DNA of 64,000 nt from Meridianimaribacter flavus. GTDB lineage: Bacteria > Bacteroidota > Bacteroidia > Flavobacteriales > Flavobacteriaceae. The stretch is taken from contig NZ_SOQZ01000009.1 of the NCBI RefSeq assembly GCF_004366715.1, forward strand, positions 1,852-65,851. The letters are read 5' to 3'. The number at the start of each line of letters is the position of its first letter. Positions within the stretch are counted from its first letter, which is position 1. Of this stretch, positions 34,988 to 44,030 are shown one piece after another. A model generated the notes under the pieces. It was not told the DNA's origin. It did not search any database and saw nothing but the letters and a program-made list of their open reading frames with translations. The position numbers and the translations under genes are program-made.

Positions 34988-36229
34988 ATGATCGAAAAAC
35001 AACATATTATTGACCGCTTTATAAGCTATGTAACCGTAGATACTGAGTCTGACCCAAACTCTGATACAACTCCAAGTACAGCTAAACAATGGGATTTAGC
35101 ACACGCACTTGTAAAAGAACTTATAGCTATTGGGCTTAAAGACGTTACCATAGACAATAACGCTTATATTATGGCAACCTTACCTAGCAATGTTGAGCAC
35201 GATGTACCAACAATTGGGTTTATATCGCATTTTGATACTTCACCAGATTTTACAGGAGCCAATGTAAAACCTCGCATTATTGAGAACTACGATGGTAAGG
35301 ACATTGCTTTAAATGCAGAAGAAAACATTATCCTGTCTCCTAGTTATTTTGAAGATCTGTTGCTTTACAAAGGTCAAACCCTAATCACTACTGATGGTAC
35401 TACGCTTTTAGGTGCTGATGATAAAGCAGGTATTACCGAAATTGTTTCGGCAATGGAATACCTTATTCAGCATCCTGAAATAAAACATGGCACGATTAAA
35501 ATTGGGTTTACACCAGATGAAGAAATTGGTCGTGGTGCGCATAAGTTTGACGTTGAAAAATTTGGAGCAGATTGGGCTTACACTATGGATGGAAGTCAAA
35601 TAGGTGAATTGGAATATGAAAACTTTAATGCTGCAGGAGCAACTGTAAAAGTAAAAGGTAAAATTGTACATCCTGGTTATGCCAAAGGAAAAATGGTAAA
35701 CTCTATGTATATCGCTACCGAATTTATTAATGCCTTACCACGATTAGAAACACCAGAGCACACTGAAGGTTACCAAGGCTTTTTTCATTTACACTCTATA
35801 CAAGGCGAAGTTGAAGATACTGTTTTAAAATACATTATTAGAGACCATGACAAAGCACACTTTGAAGCACGTAAAGAAGTGATGCAAAAACTTGCTTTTG
35901 ATATCAATACTGAATATGGTAGAGAAGTTATTGACATTGACATTAAAGACCAATACTTCAACATGAAAGAAAAGGTTGAACCCGTAATGCATATTGTTGA
36001 TATTGCCGAAGAAGCCATGAAACAACTTAACATTGAACCTTTGATAAAACCTATACGAGGTGGTACTGATGGATCTCAGCTGAGTTATATGGGGTTACCT
36101 TGTCCAAACATTTTTGCTGGTGGACATAACTTTCATGGACGTTATGAGTATGTACCAGTTGAAAGCATGATAAAAGCAACCGAAGTAATTTGCAAGATTG
36201 CTGAATTGACTGCTGAAAAGTATAAGTAA
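34988..36229 (+). CDS. pepT: Peptidase T (tripeptidase, M20B)
   Basis: A cytoplasmic zinc peptidase that removes N-terminal residues from tripeptides. Zinc ligands are visible in [12 protein letters not shown] (His), LLGADDKAG (Asp), [13 protein letters not shown] (catalytic Glu-Glu) and the terminal [11 protein letters not shown] (His). With the start at 34988 it has 413 residues, the usual length. The next gene begins 9 nt after the stop, on the same strand, but belongs to a different functional class. Confidence 0.95.
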   Translation: MIEKQHIIDRFISYVTVDTESDPNSDTTPSTAKQWDLAHALVKELIAIGLKDVTIDNNAYIMATLPSNVEHDVPTIGFISHFDTSPDFTGANVKPRIIENYDGKDIALNAEENIILSPSYFEDLLLYKGQTLITTDGTTLLGADDKAGITEIVSAMEYLIQHPEIKHGTIKIGFTPDEEIGRGAHKFDVEKFGADWAYTMDGSQIGELEYENFNAAGATVKVKGKIVHPGYAKGKMVNSMYIATEFINALPRLETPEHTEGYQGFFHLHSIQGEVEDTVLKYIIRDHDKAHFEARKEVMQKLAFDINTEYGREVIDIDIKDQYFNMKEKVEPVMHIVDIAEEAMKQLNIEPLIKPIRGGTDGSQLSYMGLPCPNIFAGGHNFHGRYEYVPVESMIKATEVICKIAELTAEKYK

Positions 36230-36238
36230 TTATTAGTT

Positions 36239-37129
36239 ATGCTACATTATGACAGAAATATCAGATATGGATGTTGGCTAATAGATAATGTTAAATTTTC
36301 AGGCAAAGATTTTACCAAGAAAATTAATTTCGATAATAGAGAAATTGAACTATTAATAACAAACTACGAAAACTCAAAAAATATTGAAGAACCATTTCAA
36401 GACTGGATTTATAATAAAATCATAAATGATGGAATGATGAATTCAAGAAATAGTCCTTTACCTATTGAATCAATATTTGTCATAACTAAGAATGGATATG
36501 AAAACAAAAATGCCTCGGAATTTTCATTGCTCTTTAAGTTGTGTTTAAAGCTTGTTTATTTTCGACCAACATTAGTTTCGCACACATCTGAATTTATTCC
36601 AAATGTTGCCATTACTATGCCTAATTGGGAAGATTTTAAAAGTGTTACAATATCTTCTCAAACCGAAATAAATCCTAAGACTTTTGATAAAGTTTTATTT
36701 TACTTTGAAACACTAAATAATTTAAATATCAAACATAATAGTATTCTTGAGGAAATTTATAAGATATCAGGAATTAATGATGTTTTAATTGAGTTATTAA
36801 GTCTTTACTCCTTTATAGAAGGATTTTGGTGGAACAAAAAAGGGAAATCTAATCTTACAGATAGTTTTTCAGCAATGTTAGGACAAGATTATGCTCCTGG
36901 ACGAGAAAATAAAACAAAAAGGGAAAGTATTAAAAGAGTTATAGAAAGTCAAAACGGATTGTTGAGAAACCCTAAATTAGATGATATGCGACATATTTTG
37001 GCTCACGGAATGTATAAGCAGGAAGAAGATTCTTGGGATGAAAAACAATGGAAAGCTATTTACGAGCAAAGAAATCTATTATTAGAAATTGTGATTGATT
37101 CATTAATAAATAAAATTAAAAAAACGTAG
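36239..37129 (+). CDS. HEPN-domain protein (296 aa)
   Basis: The C-terminal third is helical and carries R251-HILA-H256 in DDMRHILAHGMYK, an R-x4-H motif typical of HEPN domains (Apea/RiboL-PSP type), which are often RNases in defence and toxin systems. The N-terminal 150 residues are not recognised. No MNT antitoxin partner is adjacent. The start at 36239 is 9 nt after pepT. Immediately downstream lies an attC-like half-site (37131), so this gene may be an orphan cassette. RNase activity is inferred from the motif only. Confidence 0.7.
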   Translation: MLHYDRNIRYGCWLIDNVKFSGKDFTKKINFDNREIELLITNYENSKNIEEPFQDWIYNKIINDGMMNSRNSPLPIESIFVITKNGYENKNASEFSLLFKLCLKLVYFRPTLVSHTSEFIPNVAITMPNWEDFKSVTISSQTEINPKTFDKVLFYFETLNNLNIKHNSILEEIYKISGINDVLIELLSLYSFIEGFWWNKKGKSNLTDSFSAMLGQDYAPGRENKTKRESIKRVIESQNGLLRNPKLDDMRHILAHGMYKQEEDSWDEKQWKAIYEQRNLLLEIVIDSLINKIKKT

Positions 37130-37130
37130 C

Positions 37131-37165
37131 ATAACAATCCGTAACCACAATTACTATTTACAAAT
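37131..37165 (+). repeat. Orphan attC-like half-site behind the HEPN gene
   Basis: AGCATAACAATCCGTAACCACAATTAC aligns with the left end of attC3 (GCCAACAATGTATAACCGCAATTAC); 18 of 22 bases agree from AACAAT onward. The right arm is absent. It lies 10 kb from the main array. Confidence 0.45.
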
Positions 37166-37181
37166 TTTAAAAACCAAACTC

Positions 37182-37832
37182 ATGAAAAAAACAATACTAT
37201 TTCTAGCTTTAATCATCAGTTTTTCAAGTTTTTCGCAAAGTATGTGGAAAAAAGAAGCTGATAGATATAAACAAAATGGAATAAAAGAAGTTAAAATCTA
37301 CTTGTTGGATCTTGAGCATCAAAATGAAAAAAGATTATGGGATTGGGAGCTTTATGACAAAAATGGACGTATGATTGAGAAAAAGCGATTTCAACCCAAT
37401 GGAACCTTAGAATCTCATTACAAGTTTGAATATCCTAATGATGCATCCCGAATTTTAATTTCATATAATTCCAAGGGAAAAGAAATTAAGCGAGTAGACC
37501 AAGAATTTGACTTATCTGGTGATAAAATCCCACAGAATCAATACAGTAAAAATGGTGCTTTTGAGTACGAATATAACAAAGCAGGTGACATTACTAAAGT
37601 TTGGAGAGTTAAAGACAATCCTAAACGACTTCAAACTGAAAACGTATATGATGAAAAAGGATTTTTAATTGAAAGCAAAAGCTTAGTGTTCACAAATAAT
37701 CAAAAAAGCAATTACATATCCACAAGTACCTACTGTGTGGATAACACTGGAAATATTTCAAAAATAACTACAGAAGCCAATGGAACAATAACCAGTGTCG
37801 CTATTTATGAATATGTAAAACATAAGAACTAA
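37182..37832 (+). CDS. Exported hypothetical protein with YD-like repeats (216 aa)
   Basis: A signal peptide (MKKTILFLALIISFSSFSQ) is followed by short repeating strands of the form YDKNGRMIEKKRF, YNSKGKEIKRV, YNKAGDITKVWRV and YDEKGFLIESKS, which resemble single RHS/YD or MORN-like repeats. The product is probably periplasmic or on the surface. I cannot name the family. The next gene starts 3 nt downstream. Confidence 0.72.
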   Translation: MKKTILFLALIISFSSFSQSMWKKEADRYKQNGIKEVKIYLLDLEHQNEKRLWDWELYDKNGRMIEKKRFQPNGTLESHYKFEYPNDASRILISYNSKGKEIKRVDQEFDLSGDKIPQNQYSKNGAFEYEYNKAGDITKVWRVKDNPKRLQTENVYDEKGFLIESKSLVFTNNQKSNYISTSTYCVDNTGNISKITTEANGTITSVAIYEYVKHKN

Positions 37833-37835
37833 ACC

Positions 37836-38432
37836 ATGAAAAAAGTATCCTCAGTAGAAGAATATATAGAAGTCAATAGCCATTTTAGTGATGCCTTAAC
37901 CTTATTGCGTGACCTTATAAATTCCACCCAACTCAATGAAAGTTTAAAATGGAGTGCTCCTGTGTATTCCCTAAACGGCAAAAATGTTGTGGGTTTAGGT
38001 GCTTTTAAACAGCACTTTGGTATTTGGTTTTTTAATGGTGTGTTTCTTAAGGATGAACAACAACTACTAGTTAATGCTCAAGAAAAAACAAAAGCTTTAC
38101 GACAAATGCGTTTTGAGTCTATTGAAGATATTGACAAAGCTGCTGTATTAGCCTATGTAAAAGAAGCTATAGAAAACCAAAAACTTGGTAAAGAATTAAA
38201 ACCAGAACGTAAAGGTAAAACTGTGGTTATCCCAAAAGAACTAAGTACAGTTTTAAAAGCCAATGGTGAGCTTAATACTAGTTTTAAAGCTTTAACTCCT
38301 GGTAAACAACGAGAATACTGTGAGTATATTGAAAGTGCTAAAAGAGAAGCTACCAAACAAACCCGATTAGACAAAATTACACCAATGATTTTAAAAGGTG
38401 TTGGCTTACATGATAAATATAAGAATTGCTAA
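37836..38432 (+). CDS. DUF1801 / YdeI-OmpD-associated domain protein
   Basis: A cytoplasmic 198-residue protein with an N-terminal DUF1801 (about 15-110; LNESLKWSAPVYSLNGKNVVGLGAFKQHFGIWF) and a C-terminal bacteriocin-protection or YdeI/OmpD-associated domain (about 130-195; FKALTPGKQREYCEYIESAK, RLDKITPMI). This two-domain layout is common in Bacteroidota; role unknown. It ends just before a heptanucleotide repeat and a terminator. Confidence 0.88.
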   Translation: MKKVSSVEEYIEVNSHFSDALTLLRDLINSTQLNESLKWSAPVYSLNGKNVVGLGAFKQHFGIWFFNGVFLKDEQQLLVNAQEKTKALRQMRFESIEDIDKAAVLAYVKEAIENQKLGKELKPERKGKTVVIPKELSTVLKANGELNTSFKALTPGKQREYCEYIESAKREATKQTRLDKITPMILKGVGLHDKYKNC

Positions 38433-38491
38433 TTGGTGTTTGGTGTTTAGTGTTTAGTGTTTAGTGTTTAGTGTTTAGTGTTTAGTGTTTA
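38433..38491. repeat. Heptanucleotide tandem repeat (GTGTTTA)n
   Basis: About seven copies of a 7-nt unit (TTTAGTG) follow the stop codon of the DUF1801 gene; the first copy or two read TTTGGTG. It is noncoding and lies upstream of the terminator at 38505. Such tracts change length by slippage. Confidence 0.95.
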
Positions 38492-38504
38492 TAATAAATA
38501 CATA

Positions 38505-38537
38505 AAAAAACTCCGAAGGATTACTTCGGAGTTTTTT
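38505..38537. terminator. Bidirectional terminator between the DUF1801 gene and yajC
   Basis: AACTCCGAAG and CTTCGGAGTT form the stem around GATTA, with A- and T-runs on both sides. Confidence 0.9.
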
Positions 38538-38558
38538 ATTTTATACTGTTTAAGCAAG

Positions 38559-38849
38559 TTACTTAGTAGTTGCAGGAGCATTTAACTTTTTGCTCATTTC
38601 CATTGAAATGGCAGAACGTTCAAACTTTATTTTTCCTGCTAAGGTTTCAATGACACAGCTATTGTCTTTGTCGTTTAATTCAACAACTTTACCGTGCATA
38701 CCACTTTTGGTAATAACCTTATCTCCTCTTTTTAATTCGCTTGCAAACTTTTTTTCCTGTTTAGCTCGTTTCATTTGAGGTGCAATCATAAAGAAATACA
38801 CCACAACAAACATGGCTATAAAAGGTAAAAAACCAGAAATTCCTTCCAT
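38559..38849 (-). CDS. yajC: Preprotein translocase accessory subunit YajC
   Basis: A 96-residue single-pass membrane protein that joins the Sec translocon with SecDF. It has a membrane helix at about 5-24 (FLPFIAMFVVVYFFMIAPQMKRAK) and the conserved LKRGDKVITKSGMHGKVVELND segment. It lies 6 nt after the DUF1573 lipoprotein gene in the same direction, a gene pair I recall as common in Flavobacteriia. Confidence 0.94.
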   Translation of the reverse strand: MEGISGFLPFIAMFVVVYFFMIAPQMKRAKQEKKFASELKRGDKVITKSGMHGKVVELNDKDNSCVIETLAGKIKFERSAISMEMSKKLNAPATTK

Positions 38850-38855
38850 TAATTA

Positions 38856-39353
38856 TTAGTTTACTTGCTTAATACTTGCACTACCTGCTGCTTTTTGAGG
38901 AGCGTTTGGATCTGGCTCAATAAAAGCTTTAATTTTAACTTGCTCTGAACCTTTTTCAGTATTTGTAGTTAAAGTAATAGTTTTAGTGATTTGGTTTTTT
39001 CCTTTACCATTGAATTTTACAGTAAATTCAGATGACTCACCAGGAGCTAAAGGTTCTCTACTCCAATCTTGAGGTACAGTACATCCACAAGTACTTTTAA
39101 TGTTACTAACTACTAATGGTGCTTTACCTGTATTAGTATATTTAAATTTTGTTTCAACTGGAGTTCCATCAACTATGGTTCCAAAATCGTGTTCTGCTTC
39201 TTCAAAAGAAATCACTGGAAGTTCACCAGCAACTGCATCTCTTTCAGCAGCTTGAGCTACATTTTCAGATTTCACTTTGCTTGCTGCATCTTCCTTACAT
39301 GAAGTAAAAGCTACCATACATAATGCGCTTAAACTTAAGATCACTTTTTTCAT
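38856..39353 (-). CDS. DUF1573 lipoprotein
   Basis: A 165-residue lipoprotein (lipobox FTSC at residue 19). The mature part is one DUF1573 / Ig-like domain with the signature HDFGTIVDGTPVETKFKYTNTGKAPLVVSNIKSTCGCTVP and the Cys pair CGC. These domains are usually periplasm- or surface-facing; function unknown. It is in an operon with yajC, and the transcript probably starts near the TACCTTTA at about 39410 (minus strand). Confidence 0.9.
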   Translation of the reverse strand: MKKVILSLSALCMVAFTSCKEDAASKVKSENVAQAAERDAVAGELPVISFEEAEHDFGTIVDGTPVETKFKYTNTGKAPLVVSNIKSTCGCTVPQDWSREPLAPGESSEFTVKFNGKGKNQITKTITLTTNTEKGSEQVKIKAFIEPDPNAPQKAAGSASIKQVN

Positions 39354-39427
39354 AGGGTTAAATTTTTAAAAATTATTATTTAAATGTTTTACATTTTTCA
39401 GCAGATAAAGGTACTAATAATTTCTTA

Positions 39428-40372
39428 TTACATCAATCCTCTGCCTATTTTATTTAGTTTCCCGTCGGTTTTGTATTCTTTAACAATTTTGTCTAAAACA
39501 CCATTTATAAAGATGCTACTCTTAGGTGTTGAGTACTCTTTAGCAATCTCTAAATACTCATTTATAGTTACTTTAACTGGAATAGATGGAAACTTTTGAA
39601 ACTCACAAATTGCCATTCTTAACAATACCGAATCTAAACTCGCGATACGCTCAGCATCCCAGTTTTTGGTTTTGTTTGTTATTTCGTCGTTATAAACAGT
39701 AGTGTTTAAAACGGTTTTTTTGTACAACTCTGTAGCAAAATCTTTATCGTCTAAATCTTTGTACAAGCTTGGTGTAAAGAATGCTTCTGGAGCATCTGGC
39801 TTACATTTTTTAAGCAACTTTAATATGCTAGTGTTTACTATTGGTAAATCATCTACCCAAGTAAGCTTTTTGTCTTCAAAGTAATCAAATAGCTTTTCGT
39901 TAGGCGCTATGATTTCAGTAAACAAATCAACTATTACAGCTTTATCTTCATTAAAACTAGAAGTTTTAGTAGCCATATAGTCTTTGTAGATTTTACTTTC
40001 TAAAATGGCTTTAAAAATGATTTCGATGTACTCAAAATCTAAATACCAATAGTTTAGTTTACGATTTTCTAGTTCGTCCTTTAGGGTTTCGTTGTCTCTT
40101 AAAGCACAAAGTATACTATTGTTTACAAACTTTGAATTAGGATTTTTTTCTTCTTGTGTAGCTAAAAACTTCTTTTGTGTTTTGTCTAAGTGGTCTTCAG
40201 CTCTTTTTTGAACTTCAATAAGTAATGATAGAATAGCCAAGTACAAATCGTACATACTATCTAAACTTTGAAGCAGGAATTTTTCATCTTTTTTGAGGTC
40301 AGAACTTTCTGAACCATTAAATGCATAAATGGTTTGCATGACCTTGATACGAATATGTCTTCTGTTAAGCAT
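39428..40372 (-). CDS. nusB: Transcription antitermination factor NusB (long Bacteroidota form)
   Basis: NusB with S10 binds boxA of rRNA leaders and supports antitermination. The first residues LNRRHIRIKVMQTIYAF are the classic NusB start, and the C-terminal core shows LLRMAICEFQKFPSIPVKVTINEYLEIAKEYSTPKSS. Length is 314 residues, twice the E. coli protein, because of a middle insertion that is normal in Bacteroidota. It is separated from the leucine dehydrogenase gene by a hairpin. Confidence 0.94.
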   Translation of the reverse strand: MLNRRHIRIKVMQTIYAFNGSESSDLKKDEKFLLQSLDSMYDLYLAILSLLIEVQKRAEDHLDKTQKKFLATQEEKNPNSKFVNNSILCALRDNETLKDELENRKLNYWYLDFEYIEIIFKAILESKIYKDYMATKTSSFNEDKAVIVDLFTEIIAPNEKLFDYFEDKKLTWVDDLPIVNTSILKLLKKCKPDAPEAFFTPSLYKDLDDKDFATELYKKTVLNTTVYNDEITNKTKNWDAERIASLDSVLLRMAICEFQKFPSIPVKVTINEYLEIAKEYSTPKSSIFINGVLDKIVKEYKTDGKLNKIGRGLM

Positions 40373-40395
40373 ATTATAAAGAACGTTAAAATTAA

Positions 40396-40423
40396 GAGGC
40401 GAAAAGCTTTACCTTTTCGCCTC
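40396..40423 (-). terminator. Terminator-like hairpin after leucine dehydrogenase
   Basis: GAGGCGAAAAG and CTTTTCGCCTC form an 11-bp stem around CTTTAC. On the minus strand it is followed by TTAATTTT, a modest U-tract. Confidence 0.65.
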
Positions 40424-40477
40424 ACAAAAATAGTATTATTTATTCATTACCGAAACTAAATGCTGGTAACTGTTAAA

Positions 40478-41581
40478 TTATTTTGCGTTTTCTCTTTTTC
40501 TAGTCTCGATACGCTCTTGAGCGATATCTAAAGCAGCTCTGTTGGTTGTGATACCATCGTGTTCTGCTTTTTTAAGAATTTCTAAAGTGGTATTGTAGAT
40601 ATTCTCTGTTTTACGCATAATTTCTGGTTTTCCGTAGTTTTCCAATTCTGCGTAAACATTAATAATTCCACCAGCATTAATTAAGAAATCTGGAGCGTAC
40701 ACAATACCTCTTTCTTGAAGTATTTTACCATGAACCTCTTCAATCTCTAATTGGTTGTTTGCTGCTCCTGCAATTACTTTAGCTTGTAATTTATGAATAG
40801 TATCATTGTTTATAGTAGCTCCTAAAGCACAAGGTGCATAAATATCCATAGTTTCACTATACAAATCGTTACCGTTGTAAATAGTTACACCATATCTGTC
40901 TCTAATACTTTCTAAACGCTCTTTACTAATATCACTAATAGTTACGTTAGCTCCTTCGTTAACCAAATGCTCTACTAAAGCTTCACCAACATTCCCAATT
41001 CCTTGTACAAAGATGGTTTTGTCTTCTAAAACATCTGAACCAAACTTAAACTTGGCAGCTGCTTTCATTCCCATAAATACACCATAAGCTGTAATTGGTG
41101 ATGGGTTACCTGCTCCTCCAATACTTTCAGAAATTCCAGTTACGTAAGGTGTTACTTCTCTTACTGTATCCATGTCTGAAGTTTCCATACCTACATCTTC
41201 AGCAGTAATATAACGACCACTTAAAGAGTGAACAAACTCACCAAACTTTTTCATAAGTTCAGGAGTTTTTTGGGTTTTAGCATCTCCAATAATTACTGCT
41301 TTTCCACCACCAAGGTTTAAACCAGTAATTGCCGATTTAAAGGTCATACCTCTAGACAATCTCAACACATCGTTAAGTGCTTCCCACTCGTTGTTATAAT
41401 TCCACATTCTAGTTCCACCAAGTGCTGGACCTAAAACTGTGTTATGAATTCCAATTATTGCTTTTAAACCAGTATCTTTGTCGTTGCAAAACACAACTTG
41501 CTCGTGATTGTCAAAAGATACTTGACCAAAAACAGGATCAACCTTTGAAAGTTCTTTAGAACTTATGACGTCTGATATCAT
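40478..41581 (-). CDS. Leucine dehydrogenase (Glu/Leu/Phe/Val dehydrogenase)
   Basis: It deaminates branched-chain amino acids, with NAD, to 2-oxo acids. The 367-residue protein shows LGPALGGTRMWNY, the catalytic Lys motif LNLGGGKAVI, GAGNPSPITAYG and the NAD loop VQGIGNVGEALVEHL, all matching the leucine/valine branch. An exact minus-strand -7 element TATTTTTG lies at 41632-41639. It may feed the same leucine pathway as the HMG-CoA lyase at 31991. Valine preference is possible. Confidence 0.9.
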   Translation of the reverse strand: MISDVISSKELSKVDPVFGQVSFDNHEQVVFCNDKDTGLKAIIGIHNTVLGPALGGTRMWNYNNEWEALNDVLRLSRGMTFKSAITGLNLGGGKAVIIGDAKTQKTPELMKKFGEFVHSLSGRYITAEDVGMETSDMDTVREVTPYVTGISESIGGAGNPSPITAYGVFMGMKAAAKFKFGSDVLEDKTIFVQGIGNVGEALVEHLVNEGANVTISDISKERLESIRDRYGVTIYNGNDLYSETMDIYAPCALGATINNDTIHKLQAKVIAGAANNQLEIEEVHGKILQERGIVYAPDFLINAGGIINVYAELENYGKPEIMRKTENIYNTTLEILKKAEHDGITTNRAALDIAQERIETRKRENAK

Positions 41582-41716
41582 TATATTTTTATTAATTTTA
41601 TAGCTTTTTTAGTTTGTCTAAAAACAGCGTGCAAAAATAACTTAATATTAAAGTATTCGCAAAATTATCCGACTAAAATTACATAGTAACGATTATTAAA
41701 TCTTTGCAATCCTTAA

Positions 41717-43477
41717 ATGAAAGAATTACAACATCTCAATAAATACTTTTATAAATACAGATACAAACTTCTATCAGGAGTTATAATTACTATAGTTGCT
41801 CGTATCTTTCTATTGTTTACACCAGAGCTTGTAGGTTCATCGGTTGATGTTATTGATGAATACCGAAAAGGCATTATTACTGATATGGCTGTTGTAAAAC
41901 GAGAACTTCTCATCAACATTCTTTACATTGTTGGTGCTGCGGTTATTGGAGGCATTTTTACGTTTTTAATGCGACAAACCATTATCAATGTATCAAGATA
42001 TATTGAGTTTGATTTAAAAAACGAAGTTTATCAACAGTATCAACGCTTGTCGTTAGACTTTTATAAATCCAACAGAACAGGCGACCTTATGAGTCGTATA
42101 AGTGAAGATGTTGGTAAAGCTCGTGAATATGCAGGACCAGCAATTATGTATAGCATCAATACGCTAACATTATTTGTTATTGCCTTGTTTTTAATGTTTA
42201 AGTCTGCGCCATTACTAACACTATATACTATTATTCCACTACCAGTTTTATCCTACCTCATTTATGTTTTAAGTAAAACCATACATAAACGTAGTACAAT
42301 TGTACAAGTATGGCTTTCAAAATTATCAACCTTTACACAGGAATCGTTTAGTGGTGTTAGTGTTATAAAGTCGTATGGTATTGAAGAGCAAGTAAATGCT
42401 GATTTTGACACCTTATCTACCGAAAGTAGAGAGAAAAACATAAACCTTACCAAGGTACAAGCATTGTTTTTTCCTTTAATGATTTTTTTAATTGGATTAA
42501 GTAACATCATTGTAATTTATATTGGAGGTAAACAATATATCGATGGAGAAATTGAAAGTTTAGGTGTCATCGCTAAATTTATTATATATGTAAACCTTCT
42601 TACTTGGCCTGTTGCAACTGTAGGTTGGGTAACTTCAGTAGTACAACGTGCTGAAGCTTCTCAAAAACGTATAAATGAGTTTTTAAAGCAAGAACCAACC
42701 ATAAAAAACAAAACACAAGAGCATACTACTGTTGAAGGAAATATTGAATTCAGTAATGTATCTTTCACGTATCCTGACACCAATATTGAAGCATTAAAAG
42801 GCATTAGTTTTTCGCTCAAAAAAGGTGAAACTCTTGCTATACTTGGTAAAACAGGATCAGGAAAATCAACTGTTTTAGACCTTATTGGTCGTTTGTATGA
42901 CATCAATCAAGGTAGTATTACTATTGATGACAAACCTATTGATATGCTCAATCTTAATGATTTAAGAAACAGTATAGGTTACGTGCCACAAGATGCTTTT
43001 TTATTTTCTGATACCATTAAAAACAATATTATGTTTGGTAAAGAAAATGCTACTGACGAAGACGTTATTAATGCTGCAAAAAATGCTGATGTACACAAAA
43101 ACATTAAAAAGTTTAGCAAAGGATACGATACAGTTTTAGGCGAAAGAGGTATAACGCTTTCTGGTGGTCAAAAACAACGTGTTTCTATTGCTAGAGCTAT
43201 TATAAAATCTCCAAAAATTTTATTGTTTGATGATTGCTTATCTGCTGTAGATACTGAAACTGAAGAGAAAATACTTAAAAATCTTAGTAAAGTTTCAGAA
43301 GGTAAAACCACAATCATAGTAAGCCATAGAATTTCTTCTGCTAAAAACGCTGACAAAGTTATTGTCTTAGATGATGGTAAAATTATTCAATCTGGCTCAC
43401 ATGAAACACTCTTAAACTCTGACGGTTACTACAAAGAGCTCTATTTAAAGCAGCTTACAGAAAAAGAAATATCATAA
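41717..43477 (+). CDS. ABC transporter, fused permease/ATPase (MsbA-like exporter)
   Basis: A 586-residue half-transporter: six transmembrane helices (about 15-310) then the ATPase domain with Walker A GKTGSGKST, signature LSGGQKQR, Walker B ILLFDDCLSAVD and switch His in IIVSHRISS. It should dimerise in the inner membrane and export a lipid, peptide or drug; sequence alone does not tell which. It starts on its own, divergent from leucine dehydrogenase. The PUR-family gene follows 71 nt later. Confidence 0.93.
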   Translation: MKELQHLNKYFYKYRYKLLSGVIITIVARIFLLFTPELVGSSVDVIDEYRKGIITDMAVVKRELLINILYIVGAAVIGGIFTFLMRQTIINVSRYIEFDLKNEVYQQYQRLSLDFYKSNRTGDLMSRISEDVGKAREYAGPAIMYSINTLTLFVIALFLMFKSAPLLTLYTIIPLPVLSYLIYVLSKTIHKRSTIVQVWLSKLSTFTQESFSGVSVIKSYGIEEQVNADFDTLSTESREKNINLTKVQALFFPLMIFLIGLSNIIVIYIGGKQYIDGEIESLGVIAKFIIYVNLLTWPVATVGWVTSVVQRAEASQKRINEFLKQEPTIKNKTQEHTTVEGNIEFSNVSFTYPDTNIEALKGISFSLKKGETLAILGKTGSGKSTVLDLIGRLYDINQGSITIDDKPIDMLNLNDLRNSIGYVPQDAFLFSDTIKNNIMFGKENATDEDVINAAKNADVHKNIKKFSKGYDTVLGERGITLSGGQKQRVSIARAIIKSPKILLFDDCLSAVDTETEEKILKNLSKVSEGKTTIIVSHRISSAKNADKVIVLDDGKIIQSGSHETLLNSDGYYKELYLKQLTEKEIS

Positions 43478-43548
43478 TTTGTTGGTTACTATTCTTTTTT
43501 TTTAGATTTTTGAAACGTTAACATAACTAATTTATTAATTTAAAATCT

Positions 43549-43947
43549 ATGAGTGACCACGGAATGATGGAAAAAGAAGAAATTTTTTCTAAAGTATTAA
43601 GAGCAGGAAGACGTACTTATTTTTTTGATGTGAGAGCTACTAAAGCAGGAGATTACTACTTAACAATAACTGAGAGTAAAAAATTCACTAATGACGACGG
43701 TTCTTTTCACTACAAAAAACACAAAATCTATTTATACAAAGAAGATTTTGCTGAGTTCAATGAAATATTAAATGAAATGACCTCATACATCATCGACGAA
43801 AAAGGGGATGAAGTTATAAGCGAGCGTCATCAAAAAGATTTCAAAAAAGACGATTACAGCAATGCTGATATTGAAGAAGGTGGAGAAACTATAAATGTTT
43901 CTAAATCTACAGAAAGCTTTACAGATGTGAACTTTGAAGATATATAA
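43549..43947 (+). CDS. PUR-family (DUF3276) nucleic-acid-binding protein
   Basis: A 132-residue protein with one PUR-alpha-like repeat: KVLRAGRRTYFFDVRATKAGDYYLTITESKK and KHKIYLYKEDFAEFNEILNEM. Family members from Bacteroidota and spirochaetes bind single-stranded DNA or RNA. The acidic C-terminal tail (about 100-132) is typical. A terminator follows. Confidence 0.92.
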   Translation: MSDHGMMEKEEIFSKVLRAGRRTYFFDVRATKAGDYYLTITESKKFTNDDGSFHYKKHKIYLYKEDFAEFNEILNEMTSYIIDEKGDEVISERHQKDFKKDDYSNADIEEGGETINVSKSTESFTDVNFEDI

Positions 43948-43974
43948 ACACAATATCTTTTGTTAAAATACATT

Positions 43975-44006
43975 AAACCGTTACTAATACAGTAGCGGTT
44001 TTTTTA
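43975..44006 (+). terminator. Terminator after the PUR-family gene
   Basis: AAACCGTTACT and AGTAGCGGTTT pair over 11 bp (one G-T) around AATAC and run into seven T. Confidence 0.85.
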
Positions 44007-44030
44007 TATTTATACACTAACACAATCCTT

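Noticed and set aside
38433-38491. Heptamer tract considered as CRISPR, origin iterons or telomere
   Set aside because: No spacers, no replication gene nearby, and it is internal to a normal chromosomal context followed by a terminator.
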